NCBI GenBank assembly: GCA_030265145.1
Contig: JARBES010000131.1
Span: 20,380,010-20,417,421 of the forward strand
Direction of reading: 5' to 3'
Length of the DNA: 37,412 nucleotides
Origin: Strongylocentrotus pallidus
Lineage: Eukaryota; Echinodermata; Echinoidea; Camarodonta; Strongylocentrotidae
Shown piece after piece: positions 36,301-37,412 of this stretch (its first letter is position 1; each line of letters starts with the position of its first letter). The notes under the pieces were generated by a model that was not told the origin of the DNA, ran no database searches, and saw only the letters and a program-made list of their open reading frames with translations. Both the position numbers and the translations under genes were made by a program.

Positions 36301-36751
36301 ATTTTGTACAGGCGTCTATGGAAAAGTGATATTAGCAGGTGCATTTTTTTCATAATTGCTCCCAAATATTAGGGAAATAATTTTGTTGAAAGACAGCTAT
36401 GGTACTTAAGTGAATGTTCTGATATCAATAAGTCAATTTTGATCAAAAGTGGATTTAGCTCCTTTTGGAATGAAGCTCTTCATATATGAAATTTCTTTGT
36501 TTTGCAGGGTCACTCTCGTAGGATACTGGTGAGGGTCAAACCTGTCCAGAACTCTGGAACCTTACCAATCATCTGTGAAGCCATCACGTCTATCTCCGTG
36601 GGTAGCATCTGTGCTCGGTCAAAACTGCAGAAGGGTCTAGATAGTTACCAAGACGACGACCTGACCCGTCTGAGGGAGAGATGGTCGGATGCACTGATGA
36701 GGAGGAGAGAGTACCTGGATGAGCAGATTCATAAGATCATGCATAAACCAG
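1184..36751 (+). CDS. KIF13: Kinesin-3 family motor, KIF13A/KIF13B type (partial, 22 exons, exons 10-18 present twice)
   Basis: Plus-end-directed microtubule motor that carries vesicles; vertebrate KIF13A/B move endosomal and membrane cargo and KIF13B binds Dlg through its stalk. Seen in order: motor half with [37 protein letters not shown] and LGGN; neck coil; FHA domain ([20 protein letters not shown] to [18 protein letters not shown]); coiled coil ([15 protein letters not shown]); the KIF13-typical [10 protein letters not shown] and [31 protein letters not shown] (KIF1B-type stalk domain); [20 protein letters not shown]; and [20 protein letters not shown]. Every exon has AG/GT borders and matching phase, except at the junction between the duplicated blocks. 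The P-loop and start codon lie upstream; the C terminus (CAP-Gly in KIF13B) lies downstream. The A or B vertebrate subtype cannot be decided from this part, and the ancestor of both is the natural reading. The family assignment rests on remembered family sequence, not on a search. Confidence 0.95.
1729..1790. mobile_element. Possible fragment of a small non-autonomous DNA element
   Basis: GGGATGTTTGATAAAGCTG followed by repeated ACGAATGACTTTACGAATGA words resembles the end of small dispersed elements in marine invertebrates, from memory only. Only one end is visible and boundaries are uncertain. Confidence 0.35.
3130..3480. repeat. Polypyrimidine tract with (TC)n microsatellite
   Basis: An uninterrupted TC run spans about 3179-3220, followed by AATCTC repeats and CCCCTCTCTCCC-type sequence. 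The apparent leucine/serine-rich reading frames across it are products of the repeat. Confidence 0.93.
4400..4512 (+). CDS. KIF13: KIF13 exon 2: motor, switch II
   Basis: Begins [19 protein letters not shown] and ends at SNIN plus two bases of a lysine codon. DLAGSER is the switch II motif that couples ATP hydrolysis to microtubule binding. Acceptor CATCCTTAG, donor AAgtaagt; phase 0 in, 2 out. Confidence 0.97.
4513..5075 (+). other. KIF13: Intron 2
   Basis: AT-rich unique sequence; nothing further recognised before the CTTTACAG acceptor. Confidence 0.8.
5076..5187 (+). CDS. KIF13: KIF13 exon 3: motor, alpha4/loop 12 region
   Basis: Completes [19 protein letters not shown] and continues through a short lysine run (GKKKNN, loop 12-like, the microtubule contact) to [13 protein letters not shown]. 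Phase 2 in, 0 out, ending AAGgtattt. The kinesin-3 K-loop is modest here, as in other KIF13 motors. Confidence 0.96.
5188..5948 (+). other. KIF13: Intron 3
   Basis: Contains a fold-back element at about 5293-5427. Otherwise AT-rich and without recognisable features; acceptor TTTTCAATGCAG. Confidence 0.8.
5293..5427. mobile_element. Fold-back element (MITE-like)
   Basis: The left arm (GTTTCATGTAACCGTCA..AAGTACACGTTCACC..CCCATTGGAACACATGTT) pairs imperfectly with the inverted right arm (AACCCATTGAAATATGTGTT..AAGTACATTTAC..GACGGTTTTGTGGAACACCCT). The whole unit is a diverged palindrome without coding capacity. Exact ends and target duplication are unclear. Confidence 0.6.
5949..6101 (+). CDS. 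KIF13: KIF13 exon 4: end of motor domain
   Basis: Fifty-one codons, [20 protein letters not shown] through [18 protein letters not shown] to EDPNAK. It forms the last motor strand and helix alpha6 and leads into the neck. Phase 0 at both ends; CAATGCAG acceptor, AAGgtaatg donor. Confidence 0.97.
6102..6583 (+). other. KIF13: Intron 4
   Basis: No repeat or coding feature recognised; TTTTTCACAG acceptor. Confidence 0.75.
6584..6643 (+). CDS. KIF13: KIF13 exon 5: neck coil
   Basis: Twenty codons, [20 protein letters not shown], a heptad-like neck coil as in kinesin-3 motors, where it helps control dimerisation. Phase 0 at both ends. Confidence 0.95.
6644..7258 (+). other. KIF13: Intron 5
   Basis: The last 250 bases are a three-unit tandem repeat that duplicates the acceptor region of exon 6 (see the repeat entry). 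The rest is unremarkable AT-rich sequence. Confidence 0.8.
7012..7258 (+). repeat. Three tandem copies of the exon 6 acceptor region
   Basis: TTGATCTTTA begins at 7012, 7091 and 7172. Each unit continues with TTCCTTAGTATTTCATAAC or a near match, then a pyrimidine tract and TTATTTCTTAGAG or TTATTTCTCAGAG. Only the last unit is followed by exon 6; the first two end in decoy AGs. Period is about 80-87 bases. Confidence 0.85.
7259..7369 (+). CDS. KIF13: KIF13 exon 6: neck/first coiled coil
   Basis: Thirty-seven codons, [20 protein letters not shown] to ERIHK. Matches the KIF13 segment between motor and FHA (LKEKLEESEKLIKE-like). TTTCTTAG acceptor and AAAgtaagc donor; phase 0 at both ends. Confidence 0.94.
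7648..7794. mobile_element. MITE-like element with inverted ends
   Basis: The left end GGGACCCGTTTCACAAAG and right end TTTTGTGAAATGGTGCCC form terminal inverted repeats. Internal CAATGACAAATGC..CAGTGACAAAT and ATTTGTCACTGATGACAAG also pair, so the element is nearly palindromic. It is 147 bases, non-coding. No clear target duplication is visible. Confidence 0.8.
7865..8110 (+). repeat. Diverged two-unit direct repeat, period about 154
   Basis: TTTGATTCCGATTAAAAACA at 7865 and TTTGATTCTGATTGAAAACA at 8019 begin similar blocks that include ACTATGGAAAATTAT/ACCATGGAAAGTTAT, TCTGTC and TTGGCAATTT. This is an old local duplication in the intron. Confidence 0.65.
8171..8305 (+). CDS. KIF13: KIF13 exon 7: start of FHA domain
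   Basis: Forty-five codons, [20 protein letters not shown] to [10 protein letters not shown]. The [20 protein letters not shown] stretch is the kinesin-3 FHA entry sequence. Phase 0 at both ends. Confidence 0.97.
8306..8954 (+). other. KIF13: Intron 7
   Basis: T-rich. Its 3' third carries diverged echoes of the exon 8 acceptor (see findings). No coding sequence. Confidence 0.75.
8955..9094 (+). CDS. KIF13: KIF13 exon 8: FHA domain core
   Basis: Forty-six codons plus two bases: [36 protein letters not shown], then [10 protein letters not shown]. The GIMPRHC segment corresponds to the FHA SxxH loop region. In KIF13B the FHA domain binds centaurin-alpha1. Phase 0 in, 2 out. Confidence 0.95.
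9095..10376 (+). other. KIF13: Intron 8
   Basis: Contains a MITE at 9827-9975. The remainder is AT-rich with no other recognised feature; weak pyrimidine tract before the GTTAG acceptor. Confidence 0.8.
9827..9975. mobile_element. MITE of the CCCCGTCTTACAA family (opposite orientation to 18411)
   Basis: The left end ACCCTGTCTTACAG and right end CTTTGTAAGATGGGGCCC are inverted. The interior carries GATATCAATCGCAACT, GGAGACTGCAAACTTGCAAT and GGATCGATCGCAACTC, the same words as the element at 18411-18566 read on the other strand. More diverged, so older. Confidence 0.8.
10377..10492 (+). CDS. KIF13: KIF13 exon 9: end of FHA domain
   Basis: Completes [20 protein letters not shown] and [33 protein letters not shown] is the terminal FHA strand pair of kinesin-3. 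Phase 2 in, 1 out. This is the last exon before the duplicated block and has no copy B. Confidence 0.96.
10493..11088 (+). other. KIF13: Intron 9 (copy A) with GATG/GATA tandem repeats
   Basis: Most of it, about 10520-10940, is GGAT/AGAT minisatellite sequence. It then passes into unique sequence (GATGACAAGAGCAAAAGAAGC) shared with copy B and an ATAATAATT run before the acceptor. Confidence 0.85.
10520..10940 (+). repeat. GATG/GATA minisatellite with a 109-base higher-order unit
   Basis: Degenerate tetranucleotide repeats. A block containing GGGTGGGAGCAATGAATAG and ATGAACGTATGAATAGAT recurs 109 bases later (10665 and 10774). Confidence 0.85.
11089..11193 (+). CDS. KIF13: KIF13 exon 10, copy A
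   Basis: [20 protein letters not shown] then [16 protein letters not shown] linker after FHA ending in the KIF13-typical [11 protein letters not shown] motif. Phase 1 in and out. Protein identical to 21497-21601. Confidence 0.94.
11194..11831 (+). other. KIF13: Intron 10, copy A
   Basis: Homologous to 21602-22056 except for a block of about 170 bases (about 11650-11820) next to the acceptor that is absent from copy B. Confidence 0.8.
11832..12108 (+). CDS. KIF13: KIF13 exon 11, copy A: coiled coil
   Basis: Starts [38 protein letters not shown] is a clear coiled coil, followed by an acidic/serine-rich low-complexity linker ending EEWSEDR. Phase 1 in, 2 out. One residue differs from copy B (GIRSSLG here, GIGSSLG there). 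Confidence 0.95.
12109..12625 (+). other. KIF13: Intron 11, copy A
   Basis: Unique AT-rich sequence; single donor region, unlike copy B, which carries it twice. Confidence 0.8.
12626..12788 (+). CDS. KIF13: KIF13 exon 12, copy A
   Basis: [38 protein letters not shown], then [15 protein letters not shown]. The [10 protein letters not shown] helix and VTLQIP strand are hallmarks of the KIF1/KIF13 stalk. Phase 2 in, 0 out. Confidence 0.97.
12789..13460 (+). other. KIF13: Intron 12, copy A
   Basis: Only the first 60 or so bases and the last 20 (CCTTTGATTTGATTGGTCAG) match copy B; the interior is unrelated. No coding sequence or element recognised. Confidence 0.8.
13461..13607 (+). CDS. KIF13: KIF13 exon 13, copy A
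   Basis: Forty-nine codons, [49 protein letters not shown]. The IVSEPAIQV and [14 protein letters not shown] segments are strongly KIF13-like. Phase 0 at both ends; protein identical to copy B. Confidence 0.97.
13608..14306 (+). other. KIF13: Intron 13, copy A
   Basis: Contains a poly-C/poly-G pair (13866-13911). Lacks the hairpin insertions found in copy B. Confidence 0.8.
13866..13911. repeat. Poly-C run followed by poly-G run
   Basis: About 20 pyrimidines dominated by C, a T run, then nine Gs: able to form a C/G hairpin. The equivalent place in copy B has no such tract, so this may be a haplotype-specific expansion or a sequencing artefact. Confidence 0.75.
14307..14354 (+). CDS. KIF13: KIF13 exon 14, copy A (16-codon exon)
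   Basis: [16 protein letters not shown], phase 0 at both ends, between CAAAAG and gtacac. Exon sequence is identical in copy B, arguing for function. Its small symmetric form suggests it can be skipped without changing frame. Confidence 0.85.
14355..14940 (+). other. KIF13: Intron 14, copy A
   Basis: AT-rich. Copy B is about 270 bases longer in this intron. No coding features. Confidence 0.75.
14941..14994 (+). CDS. KIF13: KIF13 exon 15, copy A (18-codon exon)
   Basis: [18 protein letters not shown], phase 0 at both ends, after CTACATGTAG and before a weak donor AAGgtttga. The frame and both splice sites are kept in copy B with one T-to-S change. The serine/proline/leucine composition and weak donor suggest an optional exon. 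Not in the conserved vertebrate core as I recall it. Confidence 0.7.
15740..15815 (+). repeat. Dispersed-repeat-like segment (ATAATAATA..CTCAAGGCGCTGTACAAA)
   Basis: The pattern ATAATAATAACAATAAATGC, GAAGCACACTTATCTAATA, CTCAAGGCGCTGTACAAA resembles the tail of a widespread animal repeat, from memory. It is present in both copies (26300-26370), so it predates their separation. Confidence 0.45.
16739..16758 (+). repeat. Poly-C run
   Basis: An almost pure run of Cs. Copy B has CACCACCACACC at the matching place, suggesting homopolymer expansion from it or collapse in sequencing. Confidence 0.85.
17513..17572 (+). CDS. KIF13: KIF13 exon 16, copy A (20-codon exon)
   Basis: [20 protein letters not shown], phase 0 at both ends, after CTCAAAAG and before gtgacc. 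Protein is identical in copy B. Serine/threonine/proline-rich linker, probably disordered and possibly optional. Confidence 0.8.
17573..19425 (+). other. KIF13: Intron 16, copy A
   Basis: Begins with a TGACCTTTGACCT-type direct repeat. Contains a MITE (18411-18566) that is absent from copy B. No genes. Confidence 0.8.
18411..18566. mobile_element. MITE with perfect GGCCCCGTCTTACAA ends and 3-bp CAG target duplication
   Basis: The 156-base element begins GGCCCCGTCTTACAA and ends TTGTAAGACGGGGCC, exact inverted repeats. The interior has paired GCGATCGATCC and GATTGATATCAATCGC words. CAG flanks both sides (18408-18410 and 18567-18569); copy B has a single CAG at the matching site, so it is an empty site. 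Same family as 9827-9975. The transposase superfamily is not certain; a 3-bp duplication would suit PIF/Harbinger. Confidence 0.88.
19426..19554 (+). CDS. KIF13: KIF13 exon 17, copy A: KIF1B-type stalk domain
   Basis: [43 protein letters not shown]. [21 protein letters not shown] is diagnostic of KIF1/KIF13 kinesins. Phase 0 at both ends; protein identical in copy B. Confidence 0.97.
19555..20355 (+). other. KIF13: Intron 17, copy A
   Basis: Contains a decayed second copy of the 3' half of exon 17 (19632-19695). Otherwise AT-rich. Confidence 0.8.
19632..19695 (+). pseudogene. Decayed tandem copy of exon 17 3' half (copy A)
   Basis: GAAGTTCTATTCCATGATGT GAAACTTAAG and GGTGTACCAGTC match the exon 17 segment beginning at 19492, 140 bases upstream, and it is followed by GTATGG where the true exon has GTAGGA. 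The last 20 bases are diverged. Present also in copy B. Confidence 0.8.
20356..20523 (+). CDS. KIF13: KIF13 exon 18, copy A
   Basis: [20 protein letters not shown], a serine/glycine/glutamate-rich stretch, then [12 protein letters not shown]. Fits the KIF13 ISQQGEVAGRLHVE continuation. Phase 0 at both ends. The frame-compatible next exon is 19 (31620), not exon 10B. Confidence 0.96.
20524..21004 (+). other. KIF13: End of left contig: intron 18 start, then unshared sequence
   Basis: The first 60 or so bases match 31164-31225; after that the sequence is unlike intron 18 downstream of copy B. It ends in a repeat-like segment next to the N run. Confidence 0.8.
20780..21004. mobile_element. Possible terminal part of a dispersed DNA element at the contig edge
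   Basis: ACCGTATTTGCCGGCGATAA and GGCCGCACCCTCAATTTTGA words, a poly-A run and T-rich (GTT)n tract, then GCGCGGGGAAGGACC. GC-rich words unlike the surrounding intron. Resembles the end of a widespread animal repeat, from memory. The other end is missing because of the gap. Confidence 0.4.
21005..21104. other. Assembly gap (exactly 100 N)
   Basis: One hundred Ns is the usual placeholder for a join of unknown length. The left side ends in a repeat and the right side starts in a minisatellite, both typical contig break points. Confidence 0.99.
21105..21320 (+). repeat. 36-bp minisatellite, about 4.5 units
   Basis: The unit ATGAAGAGATGGATGGATAG plus ATGGATTGATAGAAAG is repeated almost perfectly from 21105 to about 21264, then decays. 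It corresponds to the 10520-10940 minisatellite of copy A but with different internal organisation. Confidence 0.95.
21321..21496 (+). other. KIF13: Intron 9, 3' part (copy B)
   Basis: Matches 10915-11088 closely, including TAAATAGATGACAAGAGCAA and the ATAATAATTATTATT run; acceptor TTCATAG. Confidence 0.85.
21497..21601 (+). CDS. KIF13: KIF13 exon 10, copy B
   Basis: Same protein as 11089-11193 with synonymous changes. Needs one base from a phase-1 donor (exon 9 at 10492), which exon 18A does not supply. Confidence 0.94.
21602..22056 (+). other. KIF13: Intron 10, copy B
   Basis: Shorter than copy A: lacks the block of about 170 bases before the acceptor. Acceptor is TTTCACTAG here and TTTCCTCAG in copy A. 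Confidence 0.8.
22057..22333 (+). CDS. KIF13: KIF13 exon 11, copy B: coiled coil
   Basis: Same 277 bases as 11832-12108 with a few synonymous changes and one replacement (G for R in the GSSLG linker). Donor GACAGgtcagt is repeated 162 bases downstream. Confidence 0.95.
22314..22637 (+). repeat. 162-bp tandem duplication spanning the exon 11 donor (copy B only)
   Basis: GAGGAGTGGAGCGAAGACAG at 22314 recurs as GAGGAATGGAGCGAAGACAG at 22476, each followed by GTCAGTGAAGATAGATCT and similar intron sequence. Copy A has one unit. Reading through from the first donor reaches a stop within about ten codons. Confidence 0.92.
22334..22970 (+). other. KIF13: Intron 11, copy B
   Basis: Holds the second 162-base unit, then sequence aligned to 12160-12625. 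Confidence 0.8.
22971..23133 (+). CDS. KIF13: KIF13 exon 12, copy B
   Basis: Same protein as 12626-12788 ([25 protein letters not shown]), synonymous differences only. The acceptor tract differs: TTTTTTCTACCCAG against TTTTTAACCTTAG in copy A. Confidence 0.97.
23134..23707 (+). other. KIF13: Intron 12, copy B
   Basis: Interior unrelated to the copy A intron; no gene or element recognised in it. Confidence 0.8.
23708..23854 (+). CDS. KIF13: KIF13 exon 13, copy B
   Basis: Same protein as 13461-13607. Phase 0 in, so it is the first copy B exon that exon 18A could join in frame. Confidence 0.97.
23862..23966. mobile_element. Palindromic fold-back insertion, 35-bp arms
   Basis: The left arm 23862-23896 (ATATCGTTCCTGTTTTCACG..) and right arm 23932-23966 are inverted repeats with about four mismatches, separated by a 35-base spacer that also carries CGCACGCAAA/TATGCG words. 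Copy A lacks the insertion between GTGAGACAT and the shared GATAATAATCTGGC. TA at both ends could be a mariner-type target duplication. Confidence 0.82.
24283..24326. repeat. Short perfect hairpin
   Basis: ACAGACCTTCCAC and GTGGAAGGTCTGT, 13-base exact arms extendable with mismatches, loop about 18 bases. Not present in copy A. Confidence 0.8.
24632..24679 (+). CDS. KIF13: KIF13 exon 14, copy B (16-codon exon)
   Basis: [16 protein letters not shown], identical at DNA level to 14307-14354 although flanking intron sequence differs. Confidence 0.85.
24680..25533 (+). other. KIF13: Intron 14, copy B
   Basis: About 270 bases longer than copy A, mainly because of unshared sequence at about 24800-25130. 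Confidence 0.75.
25534..25587 (+). CDS. KIF13: KIF13 exon 15, copy B (18-codon exon)
   Basis: [18 protein letters not shown], one T-to-S difference from copy A; the same weak AAGgtttga donor is kept. Confidence 0.7.
25588..27965 (+). other. KIF13: Intron 15, copy B
   Basis: Parallels 14995-17512 with frequent small indels. Holds the ATAATAATA/CTCAAGGCGC repeat-like segment at 26300-26370. No genes. Confidence 0.8.
26300..26370 (+). repeat. Dispersed-repeat-like segment, copy B counterpart
   Basis: GAAGCGCACTTATCTAATAA and CTCAAGGCGCGATACAAAAC; counterpart of 15740-15815. Confidence 0.45.
27966..28025 (+). CDS. KIF13: KIF13 exon 16, copy B (20-codon exon)
   Basis: [20 protein letters not shown] with one synonymous difference; flanking splice sites unchanged. 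Confidence 0.8.
28026..30048 (+). other. KIF13: Intron 16, copy B
   Basis: Has the empty site of the copy A MITE near 28875-28885 and a private insertion at 29501-29805. Confidence 0.8.
29501..29805. mobile_element. 305-bp insertion with CAAATG target duplication (copy B only)
   Basis: Begins CATGCCTGCC and ends CAGGTATG (short inverted ends CATGCCTG/CATACCTG). CAAATG flanks both sides (29495-29500 and 29806-29811) and is single in copy A. Contains ATTCTGATATTCTTAATTTT and GC-richer words such as CGATTTGAGAGTTCGCG. Non-coding. Probably a non-autonomous DNA element of hAT-like type; the superfamily is inferred only from ends and duplication length. Confidence 0.75.
30049..30177 (+). CDS. KIF13: KIF13 exon 17, copy B: KIF1B-type stalk domain
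   Basis: Same protein as 19426-19554 ([19 protein letters not shown]), synonymous changes only. Confidence 0.97.
30178..30995 (+). other. KIF13: Intron 17, copy B
   Basis: Contains the copy B version of the decayed exon 17 duplicate. No other coding sequence. Confidence 0.8.
30259..30324 (+). pseudogene. Decayed tandem copy of exon 17 3' half (copy B)
   Basis: The first half is diverged (GAAGTCTTATTCTCATGACA), but the end AATCATCAGTCAGCAAGGAG followed by AG and a GTATGG donor-like site matches the true exon of copy A exactly. Same position relative to exon 17 as 19632-19695. Confidence 0.8.
30996..31163 (+). CDS. KIF13: KIF13 exon 18, copy B
   Basis: Same protein as 20356-20523. Ends AGGgtaagt (copy A has gtgagt) and joins exon 19 in phase 0. 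Confidence 0.97.
31164..31619 (+). other. KIF13: Intron 18
   Basis: Unique AT-rich sequence; differs from 20585-21004 after the first 60 bases or so. Confidence 0.8.
31620..31802 (+). CDS. KIF13: KIF13 exon 19
   Basis: Sixty-one codons: [40 protein letters not shown], then a linker to MKFNHTK. C2-like strand [22 protein letters not shown] is typical of KIF13/KIF1 stalks. Phase 0 at both ends. Confidence 0.97.
31803..32575 (+). other. KIF13: Intron 19
   Basis: Contains a tRNA-derived SINE on the minus strand (about 31920-32077). An open frame at 32286-32543 is not a usable exon. Confidence 0.8.
31920..32077 (-). mobile_element. tRNA-derived SINE (minus strand)
   Basis: Read on the minus strand, the head is GGCGCGATAGCTCAGTTGGT, GAGCAGTGGTCTTGTAATCC and GACCCGGGTTTGAAACT: a tRNA-like structure with box A (TAGCTCAGTTGG), anticodon loop CTTGTAA and a degraded box B. 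A non-tRNA body follows (AATGCGCTAGTGCCCTTTGG). A true tRNA would stop with a matching acceptor stem, which is absent. The tail end is uncertain. Confidence 0.82.
32576..32736 (+). CDS. KIF13: KIF13 exon 20
   Basis: [32 protein letters not shown], then [16 protein letters not shown]. Matches the KIF13 VTEEFLEFISDGALAIEVWG region. Phase 0 in, 2 out. HTK of exon 19 and EFT join as expected for the family. Confidence 0.97.
32855..32938 (+). repeat. Degenerate telomere-like (CCCTAA)n tract
   Basis: GTAACCCTAATCTTTACCCT, CCTAACACTAACCCTAAACC and CTTACCCTAAACCTAAA: imperfect CCCTAA units. Such interstitial tracts are common and do not mark a chromosome end. Confidence 0.8.
33323..33352. repeat. 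(TA)n microsatellite
   Basis: About 15 uninterrupted TA units. Confidence 0.97.
33937..33963 (+). CDS. KIF13: Candidate 27-nt microexon (alternative, between exons 20 and 21)
   Basis: TTTCTCAATTTAATAG acceptor, 27 bases, then TTTTGGgtaagta, a near-ideal donor. With phase 2 carried in from exon 20 it reads PVAEYESFG with no stop and leaves in phase 2, exactly what exon 21 needs. Not part of the vertebrate KIF13 core as I remember it. Could be chance. Confidence 0.45.
34083..34330 (+). repeat. Two-unit tandem repeat, period about 123
   Basis: TGTATAGGTATTATCAAGTA at 34083 and TGTATAGATATTTCCAAGTA at 34206. Both continue with GTAGTNGTACCAGTNTGAG, AGCACTNAAC and AAAGAAAGAACAAAT. Confidence 0.85.
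35013..35190 (+). repeat. Two-unit tandem repeat, period about 85
   Basis: TACATTGTAGATGCAGATAG and TACACTGTAGATGCGGATAC begin units that share TTCTTGCT, a TTTGGNTAA word and CAGTNTGNACAAT. Confidence 0.75.
35662..35794 (+). CDS. KIF13: KIF13 exon 21
   Basis: Completes R then [36 protein letters not shown]. Corresponds to the KIF13 segment RRIEMWISILELNELGEY..GGIFQLRQ. Phase 2 in, 0 out; acceptor CTCTCTCTCTAG. Confidence 0.97.
35795..36507 (+). other. KIF13: Intron 21
   Basis: AT-rich unique sequence; no repeat or gene recognised. Confidence 0.8.
36508..36751 (+). CDS. KIF13: KIF13 exon 22 (last in window)
   Basis: [20 protein letters not shown], then [32 protein letters not shown] and [16 protein letters not shown]. 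This is the DUF3694-type end of the KIF13 stalk. Phase 0 in, 1 out (CCAGgtaaat), so at least one more exon follows beyond the window or its edge. Confidence 0.97.
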
Positions 36752-36858
36752 GTAAATACAAGTAGTAGGAGAAATAGGGAGATGATGGGAATGAATTGTC
36801 ATAGGTAAAAGGGAGGGTTGAATGGGGGTGACAGGGAGGGTTAATATGTTGTACCTAG

Positions 36859-36940
36859 TTGAGGGAGAGATTGTCTCATGCAGTAAAGGAGATGAGAAAG
36901 TTTTTGGATGAACAGATTCACAAGCTCATGCATAAACCAG
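36859..36940 (+). pseudogene. Second copy of the exon 22 3' end, open frame kept
   Basis: Reads LRERLSHAVKEMRKFLDEQ then IHKLMHKPG, 28 residues aligned without gaps to [28 protein letters not shown] of exon 22. It is followed by a GTATTT donor-like site and preceded by GTACCTAG. No stop inside. It could be a rarely used alternative exon end or a decaying duplicate that happens to stay open. Confidence 0.75.
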
Positions 36941-37002
36941 GTATTTAGGAGGGCTTATTGGGGGTGAGATGGGGCTGGTAGATAGAGGGTAATTTGGGGA
37001 GG

Positions 37003-37078
37003 GAGCACGTTCAGATGCTATTATGAAAAAAGGGAGAGTACCTGGATTAACAGATTCATAAGATCATGCATAAACCAG
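37003..37078 (+). pseudogene. Third copy of the exon 22 3' end, frame broken
   Basis: GAGAGTACCTGGATTAACAG and ATTCATAAGATCATGCATAA match exon 22, followed by AACCAGgtaaat, but GAG has become TAA in the coding frame, so it cannot encode the segment. The last 50 bases are closer to exon 22 than the second copy is. Confidence 0.8.
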
Positions 37079-37384
37079 GTAAATAGATGTAGTGGTGGAT
37101 GGGAGATCAGTGAAAGAAGGAAGAAACGAGAGGTTGCAAATAAGATATAATTAAAACATCAGAGAATGAACATGTCACAGAATGATCGAAACTAAGATTA
37201 TTTTGAATGCATTTTGTATGTATGAATAAAAGGGTTGTACTTTATCCTCTGTAATCGCCCCATACCCTTTTTTTCCACTCTCCGTGATGTTTCTGTGCCT
37301 AAACCCCTAGCATTGAAAGTTTTCATGTCATCTTCTTCTTTTATTGTAAAATTATGAATTGTATGAGTCACAGTCTTTTTTTTT

Positions 37385-37400
37385 AGGGGGGGGGGGGGGG
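37385..37400 (+). repeat. Poly-G run
   Basis: Nearly pure G run of about 15 bases after a T run. Confidence 0.9.
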
Positions 37401-37412
37401 CTATAAAAAATA

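Larger units (their letters stand above)
36752..37412 (+). other. KIF13: Intron 22 start, with two partial exon 22 echoes
   Basis: GGGAGG-rich sequence containing two diverged copies of the exon 22 3' end (entries below), and a poly-G run at about 37386-37400. Confidence 0.8.

Overview
The window is animal genomic DNA, AT-rich and intron-rich, holding the middle of one large gene on the + strand: a kinesin-3 motor of the KIF13 type (the single-copy relative of vertebrate KIF13A/KIF13B). The many ACATGTA/TACATGTA words, small fold-back elements with GGGCCCCGTCTTACAA or GGGACCCGTTTCACAAA ends, a tRNA-derived SINE and strong haplotype-like divergence suggest a marine invertebrate, most likely an echinoderm such as a sea urchin. 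That assignment is inference. The 5' end of the gene (start of the motor, promoter) and its 3' end lie outside the window.

Layout. 1-1183 is intron. Exons 1-4 (1184-6101) encode the C-terminal half of the motor: switch I SSRSH, switch II DLAGSER and the PYRDS region. Exons 5-6 give the neck coil, exons 7-9 (8171-10492) the FHA domain. Exons 10-18 encode the central coiled coil and stalk and occur twice, as copy A (11089-20523) and copy B (21497-31163), separated by a run of exactly 100 N (21005-21104). Exons 19-22 (31620-36751) are single and continue into the DUF3694-type region. All splice phases agree along 1-9, 10-18 (either copy) and 19-22.

The duplication is the main event. The two copies encode almost the same protein (two amino-acid differences noticed in about 384 codons) while their introns differ by substitutions, MITE presence or absence, hairpin insertions and replaced blocks. 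Exon 18A ends in phase 0 but exon 10B needs phase 1, so the tandem order cannot be read through exon by exon. With the 100-N join, the best reading is two haplotypes of one locus placed end to end by the assembler. A real tandem duplication is the less likely alternative.

Smaller structure: several exons have decayed or partial echoes in the neighbouring intron (exons 6, 8, 17, 22 and the exon 11B donor), there is one good candidate 27-nt microexon (33937-33963), and three small phase-0 exons (14-16) look like a splice-variable linker. No second gene, no viral or retroviral remnant and no protein-coding mobile element was recognised. I do not see evidence for a wholly new biological system here.
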